Positions 1 to 8,232 of a stretch of DNA of 64,000 nucleotides are shown in pieces (the first letter of the stretch is position 1; every line of letters starts with the position of its first letter). The notes below the pieces were generated by a model, which did no database searches, was not told where the DNA came from, and saw only the letters and a program-made list of their open reading frames with translations. The stretch comes from Rhizobiales bacterium 32-66-11 (GTDB lineage: Bacteria; Pseudomonadota; Alphaproteobacteria; Rhizobiales; Xanthobacteraceae): the NCBI GenBank assembly GCA_002304505.1, contig NCEH01000005.1:95511-159510 (forward strand), read 5' to 3'. Position numbers and translations under genes: made by a program.

Positions 1-1314
1 GCGTTTTTGAGCGCGCATAAGGTGCGCTATGTGCTAGCTCAATTTGTCGATATCTATGGAATAGCAAAAAGTAAGGCGGTTCCGGTTGACCATCTGGACG
101 GACTGGTCACCGATGGGGTTGGCTTTGCGGGTGGCGGTGTCTTCGGGTTGCGTCTTGCACCCCATGAGGCCCAGTATATCGTGCGGGGAGACCTCGAAAC
201 CTTAAAGTTGCTACCATGGGCGCCCGGATATGCTCGCATGATGGGAACCGGACTTGTATCTGGCCGCATGCATGCGGTGGATACCCGCAACATGTTGAAG
301 ATGCAGGTTGCGCGCCTCAGCGAACGGGGCTGGGTTCTCAACACCGGCATCGAACCGGAATTCAGCCTGTTCGAGCGCACGACGGACGGCACGGTCCGCC
401 CCTTCGATGCCACGGATACTCTGCGCAAGCCGGCTTACGACTATCGCGGCCTCTCCCGCGCGCGGGCGTTTTTGGAGCGGGTGACGGAAAGTCTGAAGGC
501 GGTGGGTATCGACGTCTATCAGATCGATCATGAGGACGCGAATGGGCAATATGAGATCAATTTCAACTATTCAGATGCGCTGAATTCCGCCGACAATATT
601 ACTTTGTTCAAGATGGTGTCGGCGGAAGTCGCCCATGAGCTCGGCGCCATCTGCTCCTTCATGCCGAAGCCGAAAAGCTCAATGACCGGCAACGGCATGC
701 ATATCCACTGCTCGCTCGCCGATGAAAATGGCCGCAACATCTTCCACGATGCGGCCGATCCCCAAGGGCTCGGCCTGTCGCAGCTTGCCTATCACTTCAC
801 CGCCGGCATCCTTGCTCACGCCCGGCCGCTCACCGCTCTGCTGGCGCCTTCGGTCAATTCTTATAAGCGCCTGGTGGTGGGGCGGACCGCCTCCGGCACG
901 ACTTGGGCGCCGGTGTTTGTTGCTTATGGCGATAATAATCGCACCGCCATGGTCCGTGTTCCCTATGGGCGAATCGAGATCCGCGTCGGCGATTCCGGCA
1001 TGAATCCTTATCTTGCCCAGGCAGCGCTGATCGCGGCCGGTTTGGACGGTGTCGATCGCAAGCTCGATCCCGGCGCCCCGCACAATGTGAACTTCTATGC
1101 CTTGACCCCGGCGGAGGTTGCCACGCGCGGCATCGACATGCTGCCGCAAAATCTCAGCGAAGCGATTGAGGATCTTGCCGCCAGCGATTTGTTCCGCACC
1201 GCGCTCGGCGCCGATTTTCTCGACGAGTTCGTGGGCCTCAAGCGGGACGAGTGGGCGGATTACCACCGCCACGTCTCCGACTGGGAAACCCGCCAATACC
1301 TCACCTTCTTCTGA
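1..1314 (+). CDS. glnT: Type III glutamine synthetase-like ligase (GlnT / gamma-glutamylmethylamide synthetase family), 5' end possibly off window
   Basis: ATP-dependent ligase of the glutamine synthetase superfamily that joins glutamate to ammonia or a small amine such as methylamine. Counting from a TTG codon at 7, I see EPEF at residues 116-119, HEDANGQYEI near 175 (cf. the GS H-x-E-x-A-x-G-Q-x-E motif), GNGMHIHCSL at 228-237, NSYKRL at 284-289, and NNRTAMVRVP followed by RIEIRVGDSGMNPYLA. About 435 residues matches GlnT/GmaS. The frame is open to base 1 and the TTG has no visible ribosome site, so the true start may be upstream. glxB follows after 26 bp, in the order glnT-glxBCD. GlnT versus GmaS (amine as substrate) cannot be decided from sequence alone; the linked mgsABC-like genes favour an amine. 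Confidence 0.88.
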   Translation, partial: AFLSAHKVRYVLAQFVDIYGIAKSKAVPVDHLDGLVTDGVGFAGGGVFGLRLAPHEAQYIVRGDLETLKLLPWAPGYARMMGTGLVSGRMHAVDTRNMLKMQVARLSERGWVLNTGIEPEFSLFERTTDGTVRPFDATDTLRKPAYDYRGLSRARAFLERVTESLKAVGIDVYQIDHEDANGQYEINFNYSDALNSADNITLFKMVSAEVAHELGAICSFMPKPKSSMTGNGMHIHCSLADENGRNIFHDAADPQGLGLSQLAYHFTAGILAHARPLTALLAPSVNSYKRLVVGRTASGTTWAPVFVAYGDNNRTAMVRVPYGRIEIRVGDSGMNPYLAQAALIAAGLDGVDRKLDPGAPHNVNFYALTPAEVATRGIDMLPQNLSEAIEDLAASDLFRTALGADFLDEFVGLKRDEWADYHRHVSDWETRQYLTFF

Positions 1315-1340
1315 ACCACACGAACTGGAAGGACGCCGCC

Positions 1341-2237
1341 ATGTGCGGAATCGCTGGCCTCTTCATCAAGGATCCCACACTCGAACCCGAGCTTGGGCGC
1401 TTGCTCGCCCAAATGACGTCCAGCCTATGCAGCCGCGGGCCGGATTCAGCGGGGTTCGCCATCTATCGCGACAGCACGCCGGGTTTCTCCAAGCTCACCT
1501 TCTCAGCACCCGAGGGCACCGATATCGCTGAGCTTGCCGGCCGTCTTGCGGACGCGCTGGGTCATGGCACGCGCGTTGCGACCCGTCATACCCACGCCGT
1601 GGTGACGCTCGCGCCGCAGGACGTGGCACGCGCGGAAGACTGGCTCGCCGCCCATGCCCCGCAGGCCACCGTGATGAGCGCGGGAAACCGGCTCGAAATC
1701 TATAAGGAGGTGGGCTACCCCGATGATGTGGCGAAAGCCTTCGACATCGCTGAAATGGCGGGCACCCACGGCATCTCGCATACCCGCATGGCGACCGAAT
1801 CCGCGGTGACCACCAATGGTGCCCATCCGTTTTCCACCGGTGCCGACCAATGCCTGGTGCACAACGGCTCCATTTCCAACCATTCCTCGCTCCGCCGCGA
1901 GCTGAAGCGGGACGGAATCACGATCCGGACCGAAAATGATAGCGAGGTCGCCGCCGCTTATCTCACCAAGAAGATGCGGGATGGCGAAACCCTGGGCGAG
2001 GCGCTGACCTCAAGTCTCGATGATCTCGACGGATTCTTCACCTTCGTGGTGGGCACCGAGAATGGCTTCAGCGTGCTGCGCGACCCCATCGCCTGCAAGC
2101 CTGCGGTGATGGCCGAGACCGACCGTTACGTGGCCTTCGCGTCCGAATTCAAAAGCCTCACCTGCCTGCCCGATATCGCCACCGCGCGGGTGTGGGAACC
2201 GAAGCCGGCCACGGTCTATTTCTGGGAGCACGCGTGA
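1341..2237 (+). CDS. glxB: Class II glutamine amidotransferase subunit GlxB (MgsA-like)
   Basis: Glutaminase-type subunit of a glutamate-synthase-like complex. The start ATG at 1341 is fixed by the N-terminal nucleophile: the protein begins MCGIAGLF, so Cys2 becomes the catalytic N-terminal cysteine after Met removal. Other Ntn-amidotransferase signatures are HTRMATES, the NGAHPF loop, and LVHNGSISNH. At 298 residues it is a stand-alone GATase domain corresponding to the N-terminal part of GltB. It is followed after 1 bp by glxC, so the genes are co-translated. In methylotrophs the homologous MgsA works with MgsB and MgsC to make N-methylglutamate from methylamine and glutamate; in rhizobia the genes are called glxBCD. 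The exact amine is unknown here. Confidence 0.9.
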   Translation: MCGIAGLFIKDPTLEPELGRLLAQMTSSLCSRGPDSAGFAIYRDSTPGFSKLTFSAPEGTDIAELAGRLADALGHGTRVATRHTHAVVTLAPQDVARAEDWLAAHAPQATVMSAGNRLEIYKEVGYPDDVAKAFDIAEMAGTHGISHTRMATESAVTTNGAHPFSTGADQCLVHNGSISNHSSLRRELKRDGITIRTENDSEVAAAYLTKKMRDGETLGEALTSSLDDLDGFFTFVVGTENGFSVLRDPIACKPAVMAETDRYVAFASEFKSLTCLPDIATARVWEPKPATVYFWEHA

Positions 2238-2238
2238 C

Positions 2239-2928
2239 ATGCCCGTCGTTGATCTTGCAAAGACCTCTCTCAGGGAGCTGAACGCCGCCCTGCAGAAGCT
2301 GGGGGCGGACACCAACGAAACCAGTTGGACCGTTCTCAACCCTTCCGGCGAGCACGCGGTTGCGGCCGGCGTGGATGCGCCGGTCTCAATCACCATCGAT
2401 GGGCCGGTCGGCTATTTTTGCGGCGGCATGAACAAGCACGCCACCATCGTGGTGGACGGCAGCGCCGGCCAGGGTGTCGGCGAGAACATGATGAGCGGCC
2501 TCATTCATGTGAAGGGTGACGCCAGCCAATCGGCCGGGGCCACCGGGCGCGGCGGCCTGCTGATCGTCGATGGCAATGCCTCTGCCCGCTGCGGCATTTC
2601 CATGAAGGGCATCGACATCGTCGTGAAGGGCTCCATCGGCCATCTCTCCGCCTTCATGGGCCAGTCCGGCCGCATGGTGGTGTTCGGCGAAGCGGGCGAG
2701 GCGCTCGGCGACAGCCTCTATGAGGCGCGCCTTTATGTGCGCGGACCGGTGGCAGGCCTCGGCGCGGATTGCATTGAAAAGGCCATGCGCGAAGAGCATC
2801 GCGCGGAGCTCTACCGCTTACTTGAGGCCTCAGGCGAGGCGGGAACCGTGGATGTGGGCGAGTTCCGCCGCTACGGCTCCGCGCGTAAACTTTATAACTT
2901 CAACATCGACAATGTGGATGCTTACTGA
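2239..2928 (+). CDS. glxC: GXGXG beta-helix subunit GlxC (MgsB-like)
   Basis: 229-residue protein corresponding to the C-terminal GXGXG right-handed beta-helix domain of glutamate synthase GltB. The repeated glycine-rich turns are visible, for example MNKHATIVVDGSAGQGVGEN, GATGRGGLLIVDGNASARCG and SGRMVVFGEAGEALGDSLYE. The domain is structural, packing between the amidotransferase and FMN subunits of the complex. It lies 1 bp after glxB, and its TGA overlaps the ATG of glxD (TGATG at 2926-2930), a classic translational coupling arrangement that supports a three-subunit complex. Together with its neighbours it is homologous to N-methylglutamate synthase subunit B. No catalytic residues are expected. 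Confidence 0.88.
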   Translation: MPVVDLAKTSLRELNAALQKLGADTNETSWTVLNPSGEHAVAAGVDAPVSITIDGPVGYFCGGMNKHATIVVDGSAGQGVGENMMSGLIHVKGDASQSAGATGRGGLLIVDGNASARCGISMKGIDIVVKGSIGHLSAFMGQSGRMVVFGEAGEALGDSLYEARLYVRGPVAGLGADCIEKAMREEHRAELYRLLEASGEAGTVDVGEFRRYGSARKLYNFNIDNVDAY

Positions 2929-4256
2929 TGAGCGAAAAGGACTGGATTCCCACAACGCCGCGTAAGTCTCACACGTTCGATGACTATACGCTCTCTGAAA
3001 TTCGGCGCGCTGCGGCGACCGGCATTTATGATATCCGGGGAGGCGGATCAAAGCGCAAGCTGCCGAACTTTGACGATCTTCTGTTGCTGGGCGCGTCCAT
3101 GACCCGCTACCCGCTCGAAGGCTATCGGGAGAAATGCGGGACCGACGTGACGCTGGGTGGACGCTTCGCCAAGAACCCGCTGCGGCTCTCCATTCCCATC
3201 ACCATCGCCGGCATGAGCTTCGGCTCACTCTCGGCCCAGGCGAAGGAAGCTCTGGGACGGGGCGCCAGCCTTGCCGGAACCTCCACCACCACGGGCGATG
3301 GCGGCATGACTCCGGAGGAGCGGGGGCAATCTAAATATCTCGTCTATCAGTATCTGCCCTCGCGCTACGGCATGAATCCCGATGATCTGCGGCGGGCGGA
3401 TGCCATCGAGATCGTCATTGGCCAGGGCGCTAAACCCGGTGGCGGCGGCATGCTTCTGGGCCAGAAGATTTCCGATCGCGTAGCGGAAATGCGCACCTTG
3501 CCCAAGGGCATCGACCAGCGTTCGGCCTGTCGGCACCCCGACTGGACCGGCGCCGACGACCTTGAAATCAAGATCCATGAGCTGCGTGAAATCACCAATT
3601 GGGAAAAGCCGATCTATCTCAAGATCGGAGCGAGCCGGCCTTATTATGACACGGCGCTGGCCGTGAAGTCCGGTGCCGATGTGATCGTTCTGGACGGCAT
3701 GCAGGGCGGCACGGCAGCGACGCAAGAGGTGTTCATTGAGCATGTGGGCATTCCCCTGCTCTCGGCCATTCGCCCGGCGGTGCAGGCGCTGCAGGACCTC
3801 GGCATGCATCGCAAGGTGCAGCTCATCGTCTCCGGCGGTATTCGCAACGGTGCGGATGTGGCCAAGGCTATGGCGCTTGGTGCCGATGCCGTCGCCATCG
3901 GCACCGCGGCTCTGGTCGCCCTCGGCGACAATGATCCCAGGTGGGAAGGCGAGTATGAAAAGCTCGGGACCACCGCTGGCGCCTATGACGATTGGCACGA
4001 GGGCAAGGATCCTGCCGGCATCACCACCCAGACGCCGGAGTTGGCGGCGCGGCTTGATCCGGTCAAGGCCGGCCATCGGCTCGCCAATTATCTCAAGGTG
4101 ATGACGCTGGAGGCGCAAACGCTGGCGCGCGCGTGCGGCAAGAGCCACCTGCACAATCTGGAGCCGGAGGACCTCGTGGCCCTCACCATTGAGGCCGCCG
4201 CCATGGCGCGAGTGCCGCTCGCTGGAACCGAGTGGATTCCTGGCCAGCGGTTCTAA
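2928..4256 (+). CDS. glxD: FMN-binding glutamate synthase-like subunit GlxD (MgsC-like)
   Basis: 442-residue TIM-barrel subunit corresponding to the central FMN/synthase domain of GltB. Characteristic stretches are ITIAGMSFGSLSAQAKEAL, the TTTGDGGM loop, GQGAKPGGGGMLLGQKI (residues about 164-180), the FMN phosphate region IVSGGIRNGADVAKAMALGA and VAIGTAAL. It would transfer ammonia or an amine to 2-oxoglutarate or glutamate using electrons delivered to FMN. The gene starts within the glxC stop codon. glnT-glxBCD forms one tight plus-strand operon ending here, facing a convergent XRE regulator. The homologue MgsC is the catalytic subunit of N-methylglutamate synthase. No N-methylglutamate dehydrogenase genes (mgdABCD) are visible, though they could lie upstream of the window. 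Confidence 0.88.
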   Translation: MSEKDWIPTTPRKSHTFDDYTLSEIRRAAATGIYDIRGGGSKRKLPNFDDLLLLGASMTRYPLEGYREKCGTDVTLGGRFAKNPLRLSIPITIAGMSFGSLSAQAKEALGRGASLAGTSTTTGDGGMTPEERGQSKYLVYQYLPSRYGMNPDDLRRADAIEIVIGQGAKPGGGGMLLGQKISDRVAEMRTLPKGIDQRSACRHPDWTGADDLEIKIHELREITNWEKPIYLKIGASRPYYDTALAVKSGADVIVLDGMQGGTAATQEVFIEHVGIPLLSAIRPAVQALQDLGMHRKVQLIVSGGIRNGADVAKAMALGADAVAIGTAALVALGDNDPRWEGEYEKLGTTAGAYDDWHEGKDPAGITTQTPELAARLDPVKAGHRLANYLKVMTLEAQTLARACGKSHLHNLEPEDLVALTIEAAAMARVPLAGTEWIPGQRF

Positions 4257-4300
4257 TCCACGCTGCTCCGGCTGCGTGAGCCTGGTTGTTTTTTGCGTCC

Positions 4301-4325
4301 AGGAAAGGCGCGTAGGAAAGGCGCG
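4301..4325. repeat. Short tandem repeat, two copies of AGGAAAGGCGCG
   Basis: AGGAAAGGCGCG occurs at 4301-4312 and again at 4314-4325, separated by one T, in the gap between the convergent glxD and XRE regulator genes. It may be a simple duplication; no function is apparent. Confidence 0.6.
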
Positions 4326-4388
4326 CCGGGACGGCTGTACGGATCGCACGAGCGGAGAGCGGGTTATCTCGCTCTCCCCACGGCTTAC

Positions 4389-5048
4389 CTACTCATTATA
4401 AATGATTATGGAGAGAAACTTCGCACGTTCGTCGAAAATGCGCTCTGGCCCGTGCACCACATTTCCGGAGAAGGTGAAAGCGTCACCGGGTTCCAGAACA
4501 TAGGTGTGATCCCCAAATCGATACTCCATGCGTCCTTGCAGCATGTAGATGAATTCTGTTCCAGGGTGCGAAAAGCGCGGCCAGGACTGGCTCTTTTTAT
4601 CCATCTCGATGAAGAAAGGCTCGAAAATCTTTCTCGGTCCGCGATCGTAGGACAGCAGTTTATAAGTATGGCCGTGCTTGGTGCCCACGCGCACGACCTC
4701 CATCTGGTCGCTGCGCTTGATGAGCTGCGCCATGCCGTTCTGCTGGTCGGTTTCCTGAAACAGGTCCGCCATGCCGATGCCGAGGGCCTCGCAGACCCGT
4801 TCGAGGGAATCAAGGCTCGCGGTGGCCGCGCCGTTCTCGATCCGGCTCAGCATGGCGCTGGAGATCCCGGCTCCGGTGCTCACTTCCGCCAGTGTGAGTT
4901 TGGCGGCCGCGCGCCGGTTGCGCAAAACGACGCCGATCCGTTTTTCCAGCGGCACGCGCGCGGCAGATTGCTCCGATGGGCCCTGCTGGTCCTCGGCGCT
5001 CTTGCCCGATGCTCGTGTTCGGGAAGGCCCCTTCGCCTTCATTGCCAT
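4389..5048 (-). CDS. XRE-family transcriptional regulator with C-terminal cupin sensor
   Basis: DNA-binding regulator with an N-terminal helix-turn-helix (LRNRRAAAKLTLAEVSTGAG, then ISSAMLSRIENGAATAS) and a C-terminal cupin_2 domain (SHPGTEFIYMLQGRMEYRFG, then YVLEPGDAFTF and NVVHGPE). This XRE-cupin layout is common for regulators of amine and amino-acid catabolism such as PuuR-type proteins. I chose ATG 5048, giving about 219 residues, because AAGGA lies 8 bp upstream of it; a longer version from 5102 adds an unconserved segment. The gene is convergent with glnT-glxBCD and divergent from the APC permease at 5285. The ATGCAT array between them (5199-5236) is a plausible binding site. The ligand is unknown. 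Confidence 0.85.
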   Translation of the reverse strand: MAMKAKGPSRTRASGKSAEDQQGPSEQSAARVPLEKRIGVVLRNRRAAAKLTLAEVSTGAGISSAMLSRIENGAATASLDSLERVCEALGIGMADLFQETDQQNGMAQLIKRSDQMEVVRVGTKHGHTYKLLSYDRGPRKIFEPFFIEMDKKSQSWPRFSHPGTEFIYMLQGRMEYRFGDHTYVLEPGDAFTFSGNVVHGPERIFDERAKFLSIIIYNE

Positions 5049-5198
5049 TCTTCTGATCCTTGCGCCGACGTTACGTAAGTACACGAAGCATAGCGGGCTC
5101 ATTCGACTTTGGTAAGGGCCGGTGAATCTCTCAGCGGATGCAGAGACAAAAAAATAGTCTCGCCGACATCAGAAGGATGTTGCGGAGGATAAAAAAAT

Positions 5199-5236
5199 AT
5201 GCATCAAATGCATGCAAAAATAATGCATGATATGCA
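5199..5236. promoter_or_regulatory. ATGCAT repeat array, candidate operator of the permease promoter
   Basis: Three perfect copies of the palindrome ATGCAT (5199-5204, 5208-5213, 5223-5228) and a fourth ATGCA (5232-5236) lie in the AT-rich gap between the divergent XRE regulator and APC permease. Copies 1-2 and 3-4 each start 9 bp apart, and the pairs are separated by 15 bp, so this looks like two paired sites. The neighbouring XRE regulator is the obvious candidate binder (inference). Confidence 0.45.
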
Positions 5237-5284
5237 AAAAACAACCTTTCCATAAATATCAGAGTCTTCTGAAGGGGTCGGCTT

Positions 5285-7036
5285 ATGTCCATCATGTCAG
5301 ACGTTAACGGGAGCGGAGAAAGCTCCATGCGAGAAGTCGAGGGTCTGCACCGGACCATCGATTGGAAGGGGGCATTCTGGATCGCCAGCGGTGTTCCCGC
5401 CCTGGTCTTGATTTCCATCGGTGGCATGGGCGCCACCGCCGGCAAATTGGCATTCCTGGTCTGGGCGATATCGGTGCTGATGGGCCTCAGTCAGGCCTAC
5501 AGTTATGCCGAGATCGGCGGCTTGTTCGCTAATAAATCGGGCGGCGCGGCCGTCTATGGCGCGGCGGCGTGGCTGCGCTACAGCAAGCTCACCGCTCCGC
5601 TCTCAGTGTGGTGCAATTGGTTTGCCTGGTCGCCGGTGCTTTCCCTCGGCTGCGCTATCGCGGCCGGATATATCCTGAATGCCATCGCGCCAATTCCGGT
5701 GTTCACTGCGGAATCCGCAGAAGTGGGCGCCTGGCTCAAAATGGCGTCTCACGCCGCCGCCATTGATGGAAAGAGCTTGGAGGACGCGACAAAGATCGCC
5801 ATCGCCGCGCTGACCGAGGCCGGTACGCCGGCCCTGCGTTCTTTCAAGCTGGTCAGCTTCTCCTTGTTTGGAATGGCCAATATCGAGATCGGCGCCACCT
5901 TCTTTATCGGGGCAATCTTGATGCTGGTCGCCTTCGCCATCCAACATCGTGGCATTCTCGGCACCGCTCGCGTGCAGATGTGGATTGGCCTGTTGGTGGT
6001 CATTCCCATGCTGATTGTGGGTATCGTTCCCTTCCTCAACGGCAGCGTCCATTACGATAATTACGTTCCGCTCCTACCCCCAACGGGGGCGTGGAACAAT
6101 GGTGGCTGGACCCAATTCTTCGGCGCGCTCTTCATTGCGGGCTGGTCCACCTACGCGTTCGAAACCGCCGTCTGCTACACCCGCGAGTTCAAAAATCCGG
6201 CAAGCGACACCAAGAAGTCCATTATCAGCGCGGGGATGCTGTGCGTGGTGCTCTACACATTGGTGGCGGCGACCTTCCAAGGCTATCTCGGCCTGGACGG
6301 CATGACCCAACCGGGCATCGTGGACGGCACCGGGGTCGCGGCCGCCATGGGGAACATGGTTGGCACCGGCTCCGCGATCGTCACCCATCTGCTTGAGATG
6401 ATGATGATCTTGGCGCTTGTTCTGGCGATCATGATGGCCATGGCGGGGTCTTCCCGCACGCTCTATCAGGGCGGTGTTGACGGCTGGCTGCCCAAATATC
6501 TGGCCCATACCAATGAAAATGGCGCACCGACCAAGGCCATGTGGACGGATCTCGTCTTCAACCTCGGCCTGCTCACCTTCGCCGCCTCGGATGCGACGGC
6601 CTATTATCTGATCCTGTCGATCTCGAACGTCGGCTATATGCTGTTCATCTTCCTGAACCTGCAGGCGACCTGGATCCACCGGATCGATAGCCCCAACATT
6701 CCGCGCCCCTACCGCGCCCCCAATTGGTTGGTGGGGTTCAACGCGGTGCTGGGTTTCGTGAATCTTCTGTTCATGGGGGCTGGCGCCAAAGTGTGGGGAA
6801 ATCCCAATGCGCTTTGGTACGGCCTTGTCTTCGCCCTTCTCATCATCCCAGTCTTTCTTTACCGGCACTATGTGCAGGATAAGGGTCGCTTTCCAGACCA
6901 TATGTTGCTGGATCTTGATCTGAAGGGACAGGACTTGGGTGAACGACGGGCTGGCATTCTTCCGTATCTCACGCTCGCTCTGGGCGCCGGCGTGATCCTA
7001 TTCGGTCACTACTACTTCCAGCTTCCGCCTGCCTGA
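5285..7036 (+). CDS. APC-family amino acid/amine permease
   Basis: 583-residue integral membrane transporter of the amino acid-polyamine-organocation superfamily. The first helix region reads FWIASGVPALVLISIGGMGA, followed by WAISVLMGLSQAYSYAEIGG, matching the TM1/TM3 pattern of this superfamily. A dozen or more hydrophobic segments follow, with an extended hydrophilic loop around residues 140-180. It lacks any soluble fusion domain; the C-terminus is short. The start at 5285 sits 9 bp after GAAGGGG. The gene is divergent from the XRE-cupin regulator and probably imports the amine or amino acid handled by GlnT-GlxBCD (inference from context). A hairpin terminator follows at 7043. Substrate cannot be assigned. 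Confidence 0.85.
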   Translation: MSIMSDVNGSGESSMREVEGLHRTIDWKGAFWIASGVPALVLISIGGMGATAGKLAFLVWAISVLMGLSQAYSYAEIGGLFANKSGGAAVYGAAAWLRYSKLTAPLSVWCNWFAWSPVLSLGCAIAAGYILNAIAPIPVFTAESAEVGAWLKMASHAAAIDGKSLEDATKIAIAALTEAGTPALRSFKLVSFSLFGMANIEIGATFFIGAILMLVAFAIQHRGILGTARVQMWIGLLVVIPMLIVGIVPFLNGSVHYDNYVPLLPPTGAWNNGGWTQFFGALFIAGWSTYAFETAVCYTREFKNPASDTKKSIISAGMLCVVLYTLVAATFQGYLGLDGMTQPGIVDGTGVAAAMGNMVGTGSAIVTHLLEMMMILALVLAIMMAMAGSSRTLYQGGVDGWLPKYLAHTNENGAPTKAMWTDLVFNLGLLTFAASDATAYYLILSISNVGYMLFIFLNLQATWIHRIDSPNIPRPYRAPNWLVGFNAVLGFVNLLFMGAGAKVWGNPNALWYGLVFALLIIPVFLYRHYVQDKGRFPDHMLLDLDLKGQDLGERRAGILPYLTLALGAGVILFGHYYFQLPPA

Positions 7037-7042
7037 GTATCG

Positions 7043-7069
7043 GTTCCGCGCGGCACCCCCGCGCGGAAC
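7043..7069 (+). terminator. Hairpin terminator after the APC permease
   Basis: GTTCCGCGCG (7043-7052) pairs perfectly with CGCGCGGAAC (7060-7069) around a 7-nt loop, starting 6 bp after the permease stop. Only three T residues follow, so it may be a weak intrinsic terminator or a 3'-end stabilising stem. Confidence 0.6.
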
Positions 7070-7167
7070 TTTCGATCAGCTGACCTCGAAAGATACTTAA
7101 CACTACTTTGACCGTTAATGTCTGAGGTATGCTCTACAGTGTGGACATCTGAGCGTATCCGGTTTGA

Positions 7168-7317
7168 AGAAGCCCCGGCGGAAAAGCCAATGACGCCAAC
7201 CCGCTTGGGATCAATGCCCCATTTATGCACGCGTCGCCGCATCTCGACCGGAAGGCCGGTCTTCACCCGCGCCATGAGCATGTCCATCTCCTTCAGATGG
7301 GCTTCGGGCAATTGCAT
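7168..7317 (-). pseudogene. Remnant of an alpha/beta hydrolase (esterase) gene
   Basis: About 50 codons on the minus strand start with an ATG at 7317 and end in HKWGIDPKRVGVIGFSAGA. WGIDPxRVGVxGFSAGG is the nucleophile-elbow block of alpha/beta hydrolases of the acetyl-esterase/BD-FAE type. After GFSAGA the reading frame continues without family resemblance, and the residues before HKWGID do not look like the usual flanking sequence either. I read this as a decayed fragment, not a working gene. The rest of 7070-7524 shows no convincing gene, RNA or repeat. Confidence 0.4.
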
Positions 7318-7524
7318 CGGAGACCCTCGCCGGTCGGATTCGAGCGGGCAACCGAGGGCGGCGGCGGGCTATGGCGAAGCGTAGCGGAGAAACGGCAGCT
7401 TGCAGCGTGCCGGAACGAGGGGGGTACGTTTCCGGCCCCCCGCCATCAGATCACAGGGTGAGTCCTGGAGGTGAACGCGACGCCGGAAGAAGGAAGCGCA
7501 AGAAAATCGCTCGGCACTGCCAAC

Positions 7525-8067
7525 TTAGACCCCCGGAGGGAGTTTGGAGCGCATCATCTCCCTGCGATTGAGCTTGCGGCCGTCCACGATGAAAGTCCCG
7601 TCGCCCACGGCGTGCAGCATGCGCTTTTCCTTGCGCGCTTCGTCAAAATAGGCCGCGACGCCCTTCATCACAACAATGCTGTGTCGCTCAATGATGTCTG
7701 CGACGCGGCATTCGATATTCGCCAGACATTCCTTGATGAGAGGGGCTCCAACATGCTTTCCGGGGAGAGTCGTGAGGCCGAATTTCTGAAACTTGTCAGT
7801 ATCCTCGCCAGAGCAGGTTCCAATCCCGACAACGGTGTCGATCATATCCACTGTCGGGATCGAAATTACACATTCCCGTGACGATTGGAGAGCGGCGTAG
7901 GAATAATTCCAGGCACCCGTAGTAATTGCGAATTCCGCTGAAAATCCCATGACCATGGTCCATGTTATGGTCATGACATTGTTCTTTTCGCCATCATTCG
8001 TCGTCACGAGAACAACAGGTCCAGGCTCGATCAATGTGAAGGCTTTTTCAAGCGCAAGAGTATGCAT
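7525..8067 (-). CDS. Flavin reductase-like FMN-binding split-barrel protein
   Basis: 180-residue protein of the flavin reductase-like domain family, which bind FMN in a split beta-barrel and often reduce flavin with NAD(P)H. Recognisable blocks are GPVVLVTTNDGEKNNVMTIT near the N-terminus, FAITTGAWNYSY, RECVISIPTVDM, SGEDTDKFQKFGLT and ANIECRVADII. I start it at ATG 8067 (MHTLALEKAF); the longer upstream frame adds basic sequence with no family resemblance. It sits 165 bp downstream of pcaF on the same strand, so it may be read through from the pca operon. No monooxygenase partner is nearby, so its role is open. Confidence 0.8.
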   Translation of the reverse strand: MHTLALEKAFTLIEPGPVVLVTTNDGEKNNVMTITWTMVMGFSAEFAITTGAWNYSYAALQSSRECVISIPTVDMIDTVVGIGTCSGEDTDKFQKFGLTTLPGKHVGAPLIKECLANIECRVADIIERHSIVVMKGVAAYFDEARKEKRMLHAVGDGTFIVDGRKLNRREMMRSKLPPGV

Positions 8068-8232
8068 GTCGCGATCCTTCGTCGTGGCGCAACGATCATA
8101 TACACCCTCTCGCCGGATGCTCATTTCCGATTTTGTGGTCCGCCAGGCAGCCCTTCTACACCTTCGCCTTGAATTCCGCAGTACACCGCTTCCCCAATTT
8201 TCGGGAACCACCTCGCTGCCGGGTGGGCCCGG

